DNA from: Bradyrhizobium zhanjiangense
Lineage (GTDB): Bacteria; Pseudomonadota; Alphaproteobacteria; Rhizobiales; Xanthobacteraceae
Assembly: GCF_004114935.1 (NCBI RefSeq)
Contig: NZ_CP022221.1
Coordinates: 5,167,001 to 5,231,000 of the forward strand
DNA: 64,000 bases
Reading direction: 5' to 3'
Under the pieces are notes generated by a model that was given only the letters and a program-made list of their open reading frames with translations, ran no database searches and had not been told where the DNA came from. A program made the position numbers and the translations under genes. This document shows positions 1 through 8,138 of this stretch, piece after piece. Positions within the stretch are counted from its first letter, which is position 1; every line of letters starts with the position of its first letter.

Positions 1-488
1 TTTCCAACCTGGCCCAGTGATCGCGTAAGTCTGCGCACCGGTGCCGGTGGTGCGCTTGCCCGGGACCTGGAACACCGTCGTCCAGCCGTCCAGCATCGGC
101 ATCAGGAAGTAGCGCCCCTTCATGTCGGGGATACTGAGGACCCAGGGTTCTTTCCCGACATCGAAGAAGGACGTCGTATACAGGGTATCGGCGTTCGGCG
201 CGGTGACGTCCCGGAAGGATGCGTCAGGATATTGGCGCAGCTTGATAATGTGGCCCATCGGCCCCCGCGTTCCCACCGGTTCGGCAACGTTGGTGATGAT
301 CCGGCGCGTCATCTCCATCGTCACCAGGGGATAGCCGAAAATGTAGGCGTCGCTCGCGAGCCAGAAATCCTCCAAGCCTTCCCCGACGCCAAGAAACGAG
401 TCCTGGGCGAGTGCCGATCGTGCAGAGGCCGCTCCTGCCAGCAGCCCCATTCCGCCAAATGCAAGGGATCGACGAGTGATATCCATGG
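1..488 (-). CDS. DUF1254-type periplasmic protein, N-terminal part (runs off the window edge)
   Basis: The reading frame starts at the ATG whose complement is at 486-488 and is still open at base 1, giving about 162 residues. It opens with a twin-arginine-like signal (MDITRRSLAFGG, then a hydrophobic run ending in SALAQ), so the product is probably exported folded to the periplasm. The following segment (FWLASDAYIFGYPLVTMEMT, then NADTLYTTSFFDV and DMKGRYFLMPMLDGWT) is typical of DUF1254 proteins, which usually exceed 400 residues. Their biochemical function is unsettled. The family call rests on remembered motifs; the missing C-terminus prevents checking for the usual second domain (DUF1214). 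Confidence 0.75.
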
Positions 489-632
489 TGTTTCCCTTTC
501 AAAATAATTCACAACTCACGGGCAGCAACTTTCAGAGTTGACGGAAAGACGACGGCGATATCGCGTGACGAAGGTCGCCCCGAAGGACTGTGCATTGCTG
601 AACCGGCTTCGATGCCGTCAATCTCCGTTGGC

Positions 633-1301
633 TCAATAGCAAGGCGGATAGGGATAGTACCCGCATCGGGGTGCGTAGTAGGGATAGGCCGCAGCTCCAA
701 CCGCGGCGGCAGCTCCCGCATAGGCGGCGCCACGGTAGAACGCGCCGCGCCAAGCCGTCCGGCGCGCGACACCGGCAAACGACAGCGGTGTGAACGGCCG
801 GCCGATGATGTCGATGAAGACCGAAGCCGGTCCGTCGGCGCCCGCAAGATCGCCTTCGAGCACGTCGACATCGAACGTCAGCTTGTCGGCCTCCAGTTTT
901 GGCGATTTGAGCACCACGACGGCATCGGCCACCGACGACCCATCTTTCCTGAACCCGGACACGGTGGCGTTCGGCGGATCTTTCGCGAAGTTGTCGCTGC
1001 CGTTGCCCCAATCCTCGACAATTCGTGACGTAAGATCGTGCCCGGCCGCCCGAACAGGTCGATCGGCAAATACAATTGCATTCGGCGAAATTCCCATCAG
1101 CACGAGCTTGCCGTCCTTCAGGCTCGCACCGCGCGAGTTCAGAACAAAGAGAGACGGGACGACTTCCGGCTTCGCCTGACCTATGGATTTCTCGAGCGGA
1201 ACGTGCGGCTTGTTCTCGGGTGCGGATTGAGCAAAAAGCTTTTGGGGAAAGGCCAACAGCCCGGCGGCGCAAGCAGCGATCAAAGCCAAGCGAAGCGTCA
1301 T
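633..1301 (-). CDS. Secreted hypothetical protein
   Basis: 222 residues from the ATG at 1301, preceded by AGGAGGGCAC at a good spacing; a start 35 codons upstream is open but lacks such a site. Residues 1-24 form a Sec signal peptide ending LFAQ. The mature part has no motif I recognise. It contains SGFRKDGSS and LTFDVDVLEGDL, and its C-terminus is rich in Ala, Tyr and Pro (AYPYYAPRCGYYPYPPCY), a style seen in small envelope proteins of Bradyrhizobium. It is co-oriented with the DUF1254 gene and about 145 bases upstream of it, so the two may be co-transcribed. Function unknown. Confidence 0.75.
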   Translation of the reverse strand: MTLRLALIAACAAGLLAFPQKLFAQSAPENKPHVPLEKSIGQAKPEVVPSLFVLNSRGASLKDGKLVLMGISPNAIVFADRPVRAAGHDLTSRIVEDWGNGSDNFAKDPPNATVSGFRKDGSSVADAVVVLKSPKLEADKLTFDVDVLEGDLAGADGPASVFIDIIGRPFTPLSFAGVARRTAWRGAFYRGAAYAGAAAAVGAAAYPYYAPRCGYYPYPPCY

Positions 1302-1437
1302 GTTAGTGCCCTCCTTGCAGGCTGGTTGTTCTTCTTCGATGAGCTTCAATTCAGGAAGCAGCTTCGCTACGCATTTCGCGCCAATCCAGATCGCGCGTCT
1401 TGCCATTTCGCGCCAAACATCGTGAATAGTTCAGCGA

Positions 1438-1833
1438 TCAATCACGCCAGGTTTTCTGCGCTGACATCCCACTCTTTCCCTTACGTACGAGTTGCTGCTG
1501 TCTGTAAATGACAGGTTGGATTTTCATCAAACGTACAAAGGTGCGGCTGAAGCTGCTCGCGTTGCTATACCCGAGAAATTTAGCGATATCCGACAGGGGC
1601 TTGCGTGAGTCGACGAGCAAGTGGCAAGCGATGTTCAGGCGAACCTCTGCAAGTATCTCGCTGTGACTTGTGCCCATACGCCCAAGGTGACGCTGCAACG
1701 TGCGCGAGCTGATTTTGAGAGAGCGAGCGGTACTATCAAGGGTTGCGTCACCGTGTCGCAGTGACGCGTCAATGGCGGCGCGGACCGCTTGGAAAGAAGG
1801 TAACCGAACAGCTCTCATCGCCGCGAAGCCCAT
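1438..1833 (-). pseudogene. AraC-family regulator remnant (DNA-binding domain only)
   Basis: 131 residues that contain essentially only the two helix-turn-helix motifs of an AraC regulator: TARSLKISSRTLQRHLGRMG and SDIAKFLGYSNASSFSRTF. Family members of this kind are normally 320-350 residues, with an N-terminal ligand-binding domain that is absent here. No homologous coding continues upstream of the first ATG in this frame, so a 5' deletion is the simplest reading. It could still be expressed as a free DNA-binding domain. It lies divergent to an intact AraC gene at 2024, and the palindrome at 1946-1963 sits between them. Confidence 0.55.
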
Positions 1834-1945
1834 GCTCCTGCAAGAGAAAGCGCTGCATTAATTCTAAAGGCGTGCCGACGACGAATCTGGCCATCAGCCG
1901 CCAAAGTTTCTCATTCAAATGAATTTGGTCGGGAGCGTGAGCAGG

Positions 1946-1963
1946 CCTGTCCTAAAGGACAGG
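1946..1963. promoter_or_regulatory. 18-base near-perfect palindrome, candidate operator
   Basis: CCTGTCCT-AA-AGGACAGG: two perfect 8-base arms with a 2-base centre, between the divergent AraC remnant and the intact AraC gene, 60 bases before the latter's ATG. It is too compact for a good terminator hairpin and has no T-run, so a protein-binding site is more likely. That reading is inference from symmetry and position only. Confidence 0.45.
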
Positions 1964-2023
1964 GGCGGGGAGGTCGTTGCCCCGCTAGGCTGCGATCACG
2001 GCAAGCTTGTTGGGTAGGCAGCA

Positions 2024-3070
2024 ATGACCGCAATTCCATTGACCCGTTGTCAATTTCTCATTCCATTTGCCGAGATTCATTCAGAGATCGGCGGGCCCAC
2101 TGCGACCCTTCTCGCCAAGTTTAAGTTGCCGACGTCGCTGCAGGAAAAGGCAGACCACTACGTGCCGCTGCTGCCAGCCGTTCGCTTCGCGACGGCTGCG
2201 CAGCAAACGCAGGGATTGTCGGAGATCGCCTTTCGAGCAGCCCAGAGGCTTTCATTCGATCATCTGAGCGACGCGATGCGCGTTCGAATCCGTCATTCAC
2301 CGACCTTGTTGGCCGCTCTCGAGCAGATGTGCAAATGGGCGCCGGTTGAAGATACAAGTCTTCAGCTATGGCTGGAGCCATGCGACGCAAGCGTGAAAAT
2401 TTGCAGCAGGATCGCTGGAACGCAAGGGATCTCCGATCTTGAGATATCCCAATGGCTTCAGAACGTATTCGTCCTGCACATCGTCCGCCAGTTCGCTGGC
2501 GCGAACTGGATGCCCAAAGTGATTGCGTTTGAAGCAAATTATAAACCGAGCATTGAGGTTCAATCGCTTTGGCCGCACACGCGCTTCATGTCGGGACAGA
2601 AGGCGTCATGGATCGAGGTGCCGTTGCAGTTTTTGAGCCTTCCGAATGGGGATGCCGCCCGATCGAAGTTACCGGAAACCGAGAGGCAGCCGTTCGGCGA
2701 TGACATCGTCAGCGTTCTCAGGTTGGCTCTGCCGTCCTACCTTGACGAGGGCGGCCCGACGATAGCCCAGGCGGCCGAAATGGCTGCCTTGAGCGTCAGG
2801 AGCCTCCAGAGGAAGCTCGCGTTGGCGGGGCTCACATACTCCGGTCTGCTAGAGCAGGTCCGCTTCAACAATGCCGTCAAGCTCCTGAGCAGTACCGAAA
2901 CCAAGATCATCGACGTGGCATTTTCGTCGGGCTACGCCGATCCTGCCCATTTTGCCCGTGCTTTCCGTCGAATCTCCGGCTGCACTCCACGCGAGTTTCG
3001 CGAGAGAGCAAGAAGCGGACAAGCTGAGATCGATCACAACTCCACGCGATCGAACGATGATCGTCTCTAG
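2024..3070 (+). CDS. AraC-family transcriptional regulator, full length
   Basis: 348 residues. Residues about 15-215 correspond to the arabinose-binding-like sensor domain found in OruR/ArgR-type AraC regulators. The last 95 residues carry two helix-turn-helix motifs: AQAAEMAALSVRSLQRKLAL and IIDVAFSSGYADPAHFARAF, followed by the conserved RISGCTPREFR. The start ATG follows a weak purine-rich stretch (GTAGGCAGCA). The gene overlaps the next one by 14 bases, so the two are probably translationally linked, which suggests the regulator acts on or with the downstream outer-membrane protein. Its ligand cannot be inferred. Confidence 0.88.
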   Translation: MTAIPLTRCQFLIPFAEIHSEIGGPTATLLAKFKLPTSLQEKADHYVPLLPAVRFATAAQQTQGLSEIAFRAAQRLSFDHLSDAMRVRIRHSPTLLAALEQMCKWAPVEDTSLQLWLEPCDASVKICSRIAGTQGISDLEISQWLQNVFVLHIVRQFAGANWMPKVIAFEANYKPSIEVQSLWPHTRFMSGQKASWIEVPLQFLSLPNGDAARSKLPETERQPFGDDIVSVLRLALPSYLDEGGPTIAQAAEMAALSVRSLQRKLALAGLTYSGLLEQVRFNNAVKLLSSTETKIIDVAFSSGYADPAHFARAFRRISGCTPREFRERARSGQAEIDHNSTRSNDDRL

Positions 3071-3989
3071 AGAAGAGTCGCGCTTGCGCGCCTCTCTCCG
3101 TAGAGGCGCAGAGTTTTCGGGCTTCAGATCGATTTTGAGAGCCGGACTGTCCGCGACATTGATGTTCCCGACTGGGACGGCTCTTAGCGCAAACGATGAC
3201 GACGTCGCTATCAAAGCACCGGTGCCAGCGATCTATCTCGACCTAAGAACGATCTATGCGCAGGTTCCAGCAGGGTCGCTTGCATTCGGCTTTGGCCATC
3301 CAACGCTGTTCAATGCGTTGCGAACGTTTGATGCGGCATTTCCGACCAGCCTGCCAGCGGCGAAATCTCTCAACGTGGATTTTCCCCTAACGGTCGACGT
3401 CACCGACAGCGTCTCGTTATATACCGGCGTCTCCGGCAATTCGACGGAGTTCGGAGGCGCCGGGTGGTCGTCCTTTCAAATCACGAGCTGGAACATCGGT
3501 ATCCAGGCGGATGTTTATCAGCAGAACGGCGGGCTCTTTCCTACCGTGACGCTGCAATCGACCTTCACACAGTCGATCCCCAACGGCCCGCTGACCACGA
3601 CGTCCTTCAACAACATTCTCGAATTCGATTACGCCCTCGATCCCGACGAGACCAGAGGGTTGCTCGCTGGATTCCAATACACGCGCACTGACGTTGCCGA
3701 CAAGCTGGTGAAAATCAACCCAAACACGATCGCCTATATCGGCGGCTACTATCAATGGCCGAACAATTGGAAGTTCACCGGGCGAGTGGGCGTGCAATCC
3801 TTCCAAGGTGCGCAGCTTGTTAGCCTTGCGTCGATTCAGCCCTACACACAAGCGATTGTGCGGCTCGATCTCGATCGCATGGACGATAACGACAATCGCT
3901 TGTTTGGTGTCACGGCCGAAATCATGTGGGTACCGAAGCCCGCGTATCAGCTGACGGTTAGAACGCCGTTGTATGCGGTTCGCAATTAG
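3057..3989 (+). CDS. Putative outer-membrane protein, hypothetical
   Basis: 310 residues from the ATG at 3057, which lies inside the end of the AraC gene. An N-terminal basic then hydrophobic stretch ending GTALSA looks like a signal peptide; a later ATG at the MFPTG segment would make it shorter and weaker. The mature protein is rich in aromatic, Gly, Thr and Asn residues in alternating patterns (SVSLYTGVSG, WNIGIQADVYQQNGG, LLAGFQYTRTD, IAYIGGYYQWPNNWKFTGRVG). It ends in a strand-like segment, as in a beta-barrel. I recognise no specific family. Context suggests a regulator-controlled porin or transport-related barrel, but this is inference. Confidence 0.65.
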   Translation: MIVSREESRLRASLRRGAEFSGFRSILRAGLSATLMFPTGTALSANDDDVAIKAPVPAIYLDLRTIYAQVPAGSLAFGFGHPTLFNALRTFDAAFPTSLPAAKSLNVDFPLTVDVTDSVSLYTGVSGNSTEFGGAGWSSFQITSWNIGIQADVYQQNGGLFPTVTLQSTFTQSIPNGPLTTTSFNNILEFDYALDPDETRGLLAGFQYTRTDVADKLVKINPNTIAYIGGYYQWPNNWKFTGRVGVQSFQGAQLVSLASIQPYTQAIVRLDLDRMDDNDNRLFGVTAEIMWVPKPAYQLTVRTPLYAVRN

Positions 3990-4308
3990 GCGCGCCTTGA
4001 TCCCAGATATCCCGGTCTTTTTGCTGGATCAACGCGCAGCGCGTCTACAGCTTGACGCCAAATTTCAGTTTCGGCCGCATCGCGACCACCCACCATGGTA
4101 TTTTCCTCCGACGAGACGATCTTCGCTCGCTCGTCTCTCGTCCTGGCGCCGTGAAGCAATAACGTCCTGAGGTTCCGGCGCGTGCAACGTCTAGCAGCCT
4201 CATCAGCTCATATTTCGATTTTCCGAAGATGGCGGAATGCCACTGTTTTGCCCGACGGGTCAACCGGCTTTGGCGCGAATGCAAAAGTCGTTGTGCCAAC
4301 AAGACTTA

Positions 4309-4335
4309 GCTACTGTGCATGGGGTTGTTTTCGCA
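4309..4335 (+). repeat. 27-base dispersed repeat, copy 1
   Basis: The 27 bases beginning GCTACTGTGCATGGGG recur exactly as the reverse complement at 24274-24300. Neither copy lies inside a credible coding region. Confidence 0.8.
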
Positions 4336-4375
4336 AACTTTGGTGGTCAGCACCTGCGCTTCAGCTCGAACATGC

Positions 4376-4400
4376 GGAACTTTTTCCTCGTCGCCACGTT
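4376..4400 (+). promoter_or_regulatory. EcfG (general stress sigma) promoter-like site
   Basis: GGAAC at 4376-4380, a 16-base spacer and CGTT at 4397-4400 match the -35/-10 pattern known for EcfG-type sigma factors of alphaproteobacteria (GGAAC, 16-17 bases, CGTT). The next ATG is only 8 bases further on. The motifs are short, so a chance match is possible. Confidence 0.45.
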
Positions 4401-4408
4401 GTGTCGCC

Positions 4409-4600
4409 ATGAGTGAAGAGCTTTCCTTCCGACGCAAACCCCTGACCCCCGAGCAGCGCCAGGCGCGCGATGCGGCGCGCCGGATCGAGGCCGAAAAGGC
4501 CATGCGCGATCATGAAGAGGCGCAGAAGGCGTTTTACGCCAACAAGGAGCGGCTGAAAGCCGAACGCCTCGCGCGCGAGGCGGCCGCGGCGAAAGGCTGA
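4409..4600 (+). CDS. Small charged coiled-coil-like protein
   Basis: 63 residues from the ATG at 4409 (MSEELSFRRKPLTPEQ); a longer frame back to 4319 would run into the dispersed repeat and is unlikely. The protein is strongly charged, with continuous helix-forming segments rich in Arg, Glu, Lys and Ala, and no membrane segment. There is no clear ribosome-binding site before the ATG, which would fit a very short leader from the EcfG-like promoter just upstream. Similar short proteins are, as I recall, annotated as hypothetical in Bradyrhizobium. Function unknown. Confidence 0.65.
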   Translation: MSEELSFRRKPLTPEQRQARDAARRIEAEKAMRDHEEAQKAFYANKERLKAERLAREAAAAKG

Positions 4601-4849
4601 CCAAACGCGGTCGGCGCTGACAATCTCCTAGATCGATCTTTCGACCGACGCCGGCGGCTCATGCCGGTTGGCGTGCCCGTCGCGTCTCAAGACCAGCTTG
4701 CGCGCGCCCGGTCGCGCGCCCATCGGCGGGCTTGACGGCGTTTGCGTTTCGGGAGGAAGCTTCGAATGATCCTCAATTGACGTGAATGACGGAGACGTTC
4801 GCTCCCAGCCAGTCCGACCCCTTCAGCGAAAGCGAGAATGGAGCTGACC
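4601..4849. other. Intergenic stretch, nothing identified
   Basis: About 250 bases without a supported gene. I see no terminator with a T-run and no recognisable repeat; it presumably holds the promoter of the following DUF1476 gene. Confidence 0.5.
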
Positions 4850-5167
4850 ATGACCACGTTCGACAAGCGCGAGCAGGGCTTTGAAGCAAAGTTCGTCCAC
4901 GACGAGGAGCTGATGTTCAAGGCAACGGCCCGGTCCAACAGGCTGCTCGGGCTCTGGGCCGCAAGCCAGCTCGGCCTCAGCGCCGACGAGGCGGCAAGCT
5001 ACGCAACTGCGCTGGTCACGGAGAATCTGGAGAGGCAGACGATCGACGACATCGTGAGTAAGGTGTCAGGCGATCTCGCCGCCAAGGGCGTTGCGCGCGA
5101 GCAGGTGGCGCAGAAGCTTCTGGAGTACCTCCGCCAGGTCATGCAGCAGCTCGAAGCCGACAAATAG
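4850..5167 (+). CDS. ATPase inhibitor subunit zeta / DUF1476 family protein
   Basis: 105 residues from the ATG at 4850 (MTTFDKREQGFEAKF), preceded by GGAG at 7 bases; an ATG four codons earlier is also open. The pattern FDKREQGFEAKFVHDEEL followed by ARSNRLLGLWAASQLGLSADEA is characteristic of the zeta subunit first described in Paracoccus, which inhibits the F1 part of ATP synthase in alphaproteobacteria and limits wasteful ATP hydrolysis. Length is normal for the family. It is convergent with the YqhA-type gene, with only about 20 bases between the stops. Confidence 0.88.
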   Translation: MTTFDKREQGFEAKFVHDEELMFKATARSNRLLGLWAASQLGLSADEAASYATALVTENLERQTIDDIVSKVSGDLAAKGVAREQVAQKLLEYLRQVMQQLEADK

Positions 5168-5186
5168 CAAGTTCGGTCGTTGCGCC

Positions 5187-5777
5187 TCATTCGGCGTGCT
5201 TGCGCGCGCCGGAATCACCGAGCTTGTCGACGTAGGCGATGCCGAGCGCCGAGACAATGAAAGTGATGTGGATCAGCACCTGCCACATCACGCCGTTCTC
5301 GGTGTAGGTGGCACGGTTCGAGCCGAGATTGCCGGCCTCGATGAAGGTGCGCAGCAGCGCGATCGAGGAGATGCCGATGATGGCCATGGCGAGCTTGATC
5401 TTCAGCACACTGGCATTGACGTGGCCGAGCCATTCCGGCTCGTCGGGATGACCCTGGAGGTCGAGCCGCGAGACGAAGGTCTCGTAGCCGCCGACGATCA
5501 CCATCACCAGCAGGTTGGAGATCATCACGACGTCGATCAGCGCCAGCACGCTCATCATGATCTGCTGCTCGGTGAGGTCGAGCGCGTGCCAGGACAGATG
5601 CCAGAGCTCCTTGAGGAACAGCGCGATGTAGACGCACTGCGCCACGATCAGTCCGAGATAGAGCGGCAGCTGCAGCCAGCGCGAGCCGAAGATGATCATC
5701 GGCAGCAGGCCCAGGCGCGGCGAGGGCGGACGGGCTTCGGTGCGCAGTTCAGATTGGAATCCAGTCTCAACCGACAT
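5187..5777 (-). CDS. YqhA/UPF0114 family membrane protein (TIGR00645)
   Basis: 196 residues with about four hydrophobic segments: WLQLPLYLGLIVAQCVYIAL, MMSVLALIDVVMISNLLVMVIV, IKLAMAIIGISSIALL and VLIHITFIVSALGIAYVD. The central GYETFVSRLDLQGHPDEPEWLGHV segment and the closing VDKL are typical of the UPF0114 family of inner-membrane proteins, whose function is unknown. Length matches the family. It stands alone and is convergent with the zeta-subunit gene. Confidence 0.85.
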   Translation of the reverse strand: MSVETGFQSELRTEARPPSPRLGLLPMIIFGSRWLQLPLYLGLIVAQCVYIALFLKELWHLSWHALDLTEQQIMMSVLALIDVVMISNLLVMVIVGGYETFVSRLDLQGHPDEPEWLGHVNASVLKIKLAMAIIGISSIALLRTFIEAGNLGSNRATYTENGVMWQVLIHITFIVSALGIAYVDKLGDSGARKHAE

Positions 5778-5948
5778 TCAGGCGGCATCCTCGCATCGAG
5801 ATGATCTCGCTGCCATGTAGCCCGGCAAGATGGCCGGCGGAAGACGGGGCGCGCTACTCGCTATCCAGGGATCGCGCCATTTCGTGCTACGGTGCCGGTC
5901 GGCCGTCGCGCGGCGGCCAGGATCGGGATCAAGATCGGGAGGCGGGGC

Positions 5949-6233
5949 GTGTTTCGCAGCAGGAAATGGGCGGGCGGGATCGCGCTCGTTGCCGCGATCA
6001 TGGCCGGCTCCGGCGGCACAGAAGTCTCGGCAACGCCGCTGACCCCGTTCCGCTACGAGGCTCAGGCGCAGCGCCATTGTCCGCACGATCAGGTGGTCTG
6101 GCTCGATTTCAAGAAGGGCGTCTACTACACCAGGGGTCAGAAGCGATATCGCCAGGGCTTTGACGGTAGCTTCGTCTGTCTGAGCGAGGCCCGCGACGGC
6201 CGCTATCGCCGCTCGCTGTTGGGTCTGCGCTGA
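5949..6233 (+). CDS. Small secreted hypothetical protein
   Basis: 94 residues from a GTG at 5949 preceded by GGGAGG at about 5 bases; this start places a clean signal peptide at the N-terminus (FRSRKWAGGIALVAAIMAG, cleavage after VSA). A longer ATG start at 5892 would bury the signal behind 19 basic residues and is less likely. The mature part has two Cys residues (RHCPHDQVVWLDFKKGVYY and FVCLSEA), which could form a disulfide in the periplasm. No family recognised. Confidence 0.65.
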   Translation: MFRSRKWAGGIALVAAIMAGSGGTEVSATPLTPFRYEAQAQRHCPHDQVVWLDFKKGVYYTRGQKRYRQGFDGSFVCLSEARDGRYRRSLLGLR

Positions 6234-6259
6234 GCGGCGCGTGACCGGGGCTCGACGGC

Positions 6260-6279
6260 GAGCCGGTTATTTCCGGCTC
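6260..6279. terminator. Hairpin overlapping the end of a small gene
   Basis: GAGCCGG and CCGGCTC form a perfect 7-base stem around TTATTT. It overlaps the stop codon of the minus-strand small gene at 6267 and follows the plus-strand gene ending at 6233, so it may end transcription in both directions. There is no long T-run, so the terminator call is tentative. Confidence 0.4.
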
Positions 6280-6395
6280 GGCAGCTTCACCGGCACGTGC
6301 GGGGAGGTGCTGATGACCCGGGGACTTCCGTCGGGATAGGTGCGATCGCCGCGGATCAGGGATTCAAGAACCAGGAAAAACTTCTCGGCAAGCAT
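6267..6395 (-). CDS. Small conserved-looking hypothetical protein, 42 residues
   Basis: Start ATG at 6395 with GAGGGTGAC a few bases upstream; an upstream in-frame ATG at 6464 has no such site. Sequence begins MLAEKFFLVLESLIRG and continues with DRTYPDGSPRVISTSPHVPV and a basic end. A short amphipathic N-terminal helix precedes a Pro-rich tail. I recall similar very short ORFs annotated in related genomes, but cannot verify this. Function unknown. Confidence 0.55.
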   Translation of the reverse strand: MLAEKFFLVLESLIRGDRTYPDGSPRVISTSPHVPVKLPSRK

Positions 6396-6551
6396 GTGAG
6401 TCACCCTCGTCGGTGATGGCCTCTTGAAAATAAGTCGAGGCGCCGAAGGCGGAAATTCAATCAACTAAACGGGAGCGGGACAATCCGGGCAAACACCTGT
6501 TTGCAGCACGGCATGGTCGTCGTCGGGAAAGTGCGAAGATCTCGTCCGAGA

Positions 6552-6650
6552 TCAGCCGAAGGCCAGGGCCACAAGGCCCGAGCAGAGCAGGACCAAGCCG
6601 CCTGCGGTCAATGCCAGGAAGCCATCGGATACGAGGTCATGGTTGCGCAT
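6552..6650 (-). CDS. Candidate micro-membrane protein, 32 residues
   Basis: A frame too short for usual gene calls: MRNHDLVSDGF followed by an uninterrupted hydrophobic stretch (LALTAGGLVLLCSGLVALAFG) that would span the membrane once, then stop. An AGGTG lies about 4 bases before the ATG, a weak ribosome-binding site. It is co-oriented with another single-span mini-ORF at 6755-6844, about 100 bases upstream on the same strand. Coding status is inference from composition and pairing. Confidence 0.45.
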   Translation of the reverse strand: MRNHDLVSDGFLALTAGGLVLLCSGLVALAFG

Positions 6651-6754
6651 GGGACACCTGCCGCTCTCGTCCTCGATGCTCGATCGGATCGATTAAAATT
6701 GTCCGAACGGGCCGCCTTGAAAGAGGTGATGCTTGCCGCCCCGCGCGAGTGCCT

Positions 6755-6844
6755 TCAGGCCCTCGTGCGGTAACCTTCAAACGCATGGGCCAGGAAGATC
6801 CCCGCGCTTACCAGACCCATCAGTGCCGAAACCGTCTCGATCAT
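6755..6844 (-). CDS. Candidate micro-membrane protein, 29 residues
   Basis: MIETVSALMGLVSAGIFLAH followed by AFEGYRTRA and stop: one hydrophobic segment then a basic tail, as expected for a single-span protein with its C-terminus in the cytoplasm. The sequence before the ATG (GGGATGTGGAATTTAACG) has only a weak ribosome-binding site. It lies upstream of, and in the same direction as, the 32-residue ORF at 6552-6650. I recall similar 29-30 residue proteins in Bradyrhizobium annotations but cannot verify it. Confidence 0.45.
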   Translation of the reverse strand: MIETVSALMGLVSAGIFLAHAFEGYRTRA

Positions 6845-7202
6845 CGTTAAATTCCACATCCCGCCCTTGCATTCGAGAGAACGCGTGCGGCCTTGCACAG
6901 TCAAAAGAATTTCGGTGAGCGGCGTGACAATGGGGGTGGAGTGAGGATTTGGCGCAACAGAATGTCCAGCCTTGGCACAGAGCAGGGCGCCCGCGCTCCG
7001 TAGATCAACGGAGGCGAGCGAACGTCCCGTTTACCATCCCGGCGTGATCGCCGTGGGCTCCCCATTTCCGCCGTGTTCGGGTTGCGTTATCGTTACCGCT
7101 TCCGATGCGGTGGTGGGCCGCCTCGGATTACAAGGACGGGACGGCGCTCCCCGCGGCTAAAGCGGGATGGGTACGCGCCCGGCGAAATGGTATTTGGGGC
7201 GA
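6845..7202. other. Intergenic stretch, nothing firmly identified
   Basis: About 360 bases between the mini-ORF and rlpA. A CCCGC...GCGGG hairpin lies near 7150-7170. I checked the stretch before rlpA for a tRNA cloverleaf and did not find one. Confidence 0.5.
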
Positions 7203-8138
7203 ATGGGGATCCGACGGTCAGATTCGGTTTTGCGGGCCGCGCGCGGTGTTGCGGCGCTCGCGACCTGCCTTGCGCTCGCCAATTGCGCCTCCTCGAACAA
7301 GTTCGCCAGCCGCGTCGATCCGAAATACGGGGTGTCCTCGAGCCCCCGGGTCGTGGCCTGGGGCGACCCGGTCCCCAAGGGGGCGGGCACCTACCGCGTC
7401 GGCAGGCCCTATGTCGTGGCGGGCCGGACCTATGTGCCGGAGGAGGATGTCAACTACCGCGCCGAGGGCATGGCGTCCTGGTATGGCGATGATTTCCACG
7501 GCCGCCTGACCGCCAATGGCGAAGTGTTCGACATGGCCTCGCTGACCGCGGCGCATCCGACCCTGCCGATGCCGTCCTACGCGCGGGTGACCAATATCTC
7601 GAACGGCAAGTCGCTGATCGTCCGCGTCAATGACCGCGGGCCCTATCACGGCAACCGGCTCATCGACGTCTCGAACAAGGCCGCCGAACTCCTTGAATTC
7701 AAAGGCAATGGCGTCGCCAAGGTCCGGGTCGAATATGTCGGCCGGGCGCCGCTCGAAGGCTCCGACGATCGCCAGCTGATGGCGACCTTGCGCACCGGCA
7801 TCCCGGCGCCGACGCCCTCGATGGTCCGGGTCGCTTCGGCCAAGCCTTTCGTGCCGGAATTGCCCGCACCGAGCCGCGGTGCCATTCGCGGCGAGGTTCC
7901 GATGCCGGAGGGGCGGCCCTACAACCTCGGCAACAGCTCGGCTGACATGGCTTCGCTCAATGCGACCTCGGAAATGTCGGCCTCGAGCCGCAGTCGGGGC
8001 CGGGCGCTACACAACGCGCGGGCCGTGTCCTATGACGAGGACGGCCGCTACGCGACCGAGAGCGCTCCGTCTGCCGCCTACACCTCGGACGGCGCGGCCG
8101 AGGCCCGCAGCATCCTGAGCGGTCGCGGTCTCTACTGA
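7203..8138 (+). CDS. rlpA: RlpA-like septal lytic transglycosylase lipoprotein
   Basis: 311 residues from the ATG at 7203 (MGIRRSDSVLR), with GGGGCGA directly before it. A signal sequence ends in a lipobox (LALANC), so the protein is probably lipidated and anchored in the outer membrane. The double-psi beta-barrel core follows: EGMASWYGDDFHGRLTANGE, then ARVTNISNGKSLIVRVNDRG and GNRLIDVSNKAAELL. In other bacteria RlpA cleaves naked glycan strands at the division septum. No C-terminal SPOR domain is visible; instead there is a low-complexity Ser/Ala tail. It overlaps the convergent hydrolase gene by 7 bases and is followed by the DD-carboxypeptidase gene, consistent with wall metabolism. Confidence 0.9.
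   Translation: MGIRRSDSVLRAARGVAALATCLALANCASSNKFASRVDPKYGVSSSPRVVAWGDPVPKGAGTYRVGRPYVVAGRTYVPEEDVNYRAEGMASWYGDDFHGRLTANGEVFDMASLTAAHPTLPMPSYARVTNISNGKSLIVRVNDRGPYHGNRLIDVSNKAAELLEFKGNGVAKVRVEYVGRAPLEGSDDRQLMATLRTGIPAPTPSMVRVASAKPFVPELPAPSRGAIRGEVPMPEGRPYNLGNSSADMASLNATSEMSASSRSRGRALHNARAVSYDEDGRYATESAPSAAYTSDGAAEARSILSGRGLY

Larger units (their letters stand above)
3990..4408. other. Intergenic stretch with repeats, no convincing gene
   Basis: 419 bases with no ORF that looks coding. It includes the string TTTTGCCCGACGGGTCAA near 4243, a motif whose CCCGACGGGTCAA part recurs near 54200. It also holds the 27-base dispersed repeat described separately at 4309-4335, and it ends in an EcfG-like promoter immediately before the next gene. 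Confidence 0.6.

Noticed and set aside
7080..7200. Possible tRNA before rlpA
   Set aside because: Hairpins are present, but I could not form acceptor, D, anticodon and T arms in order.
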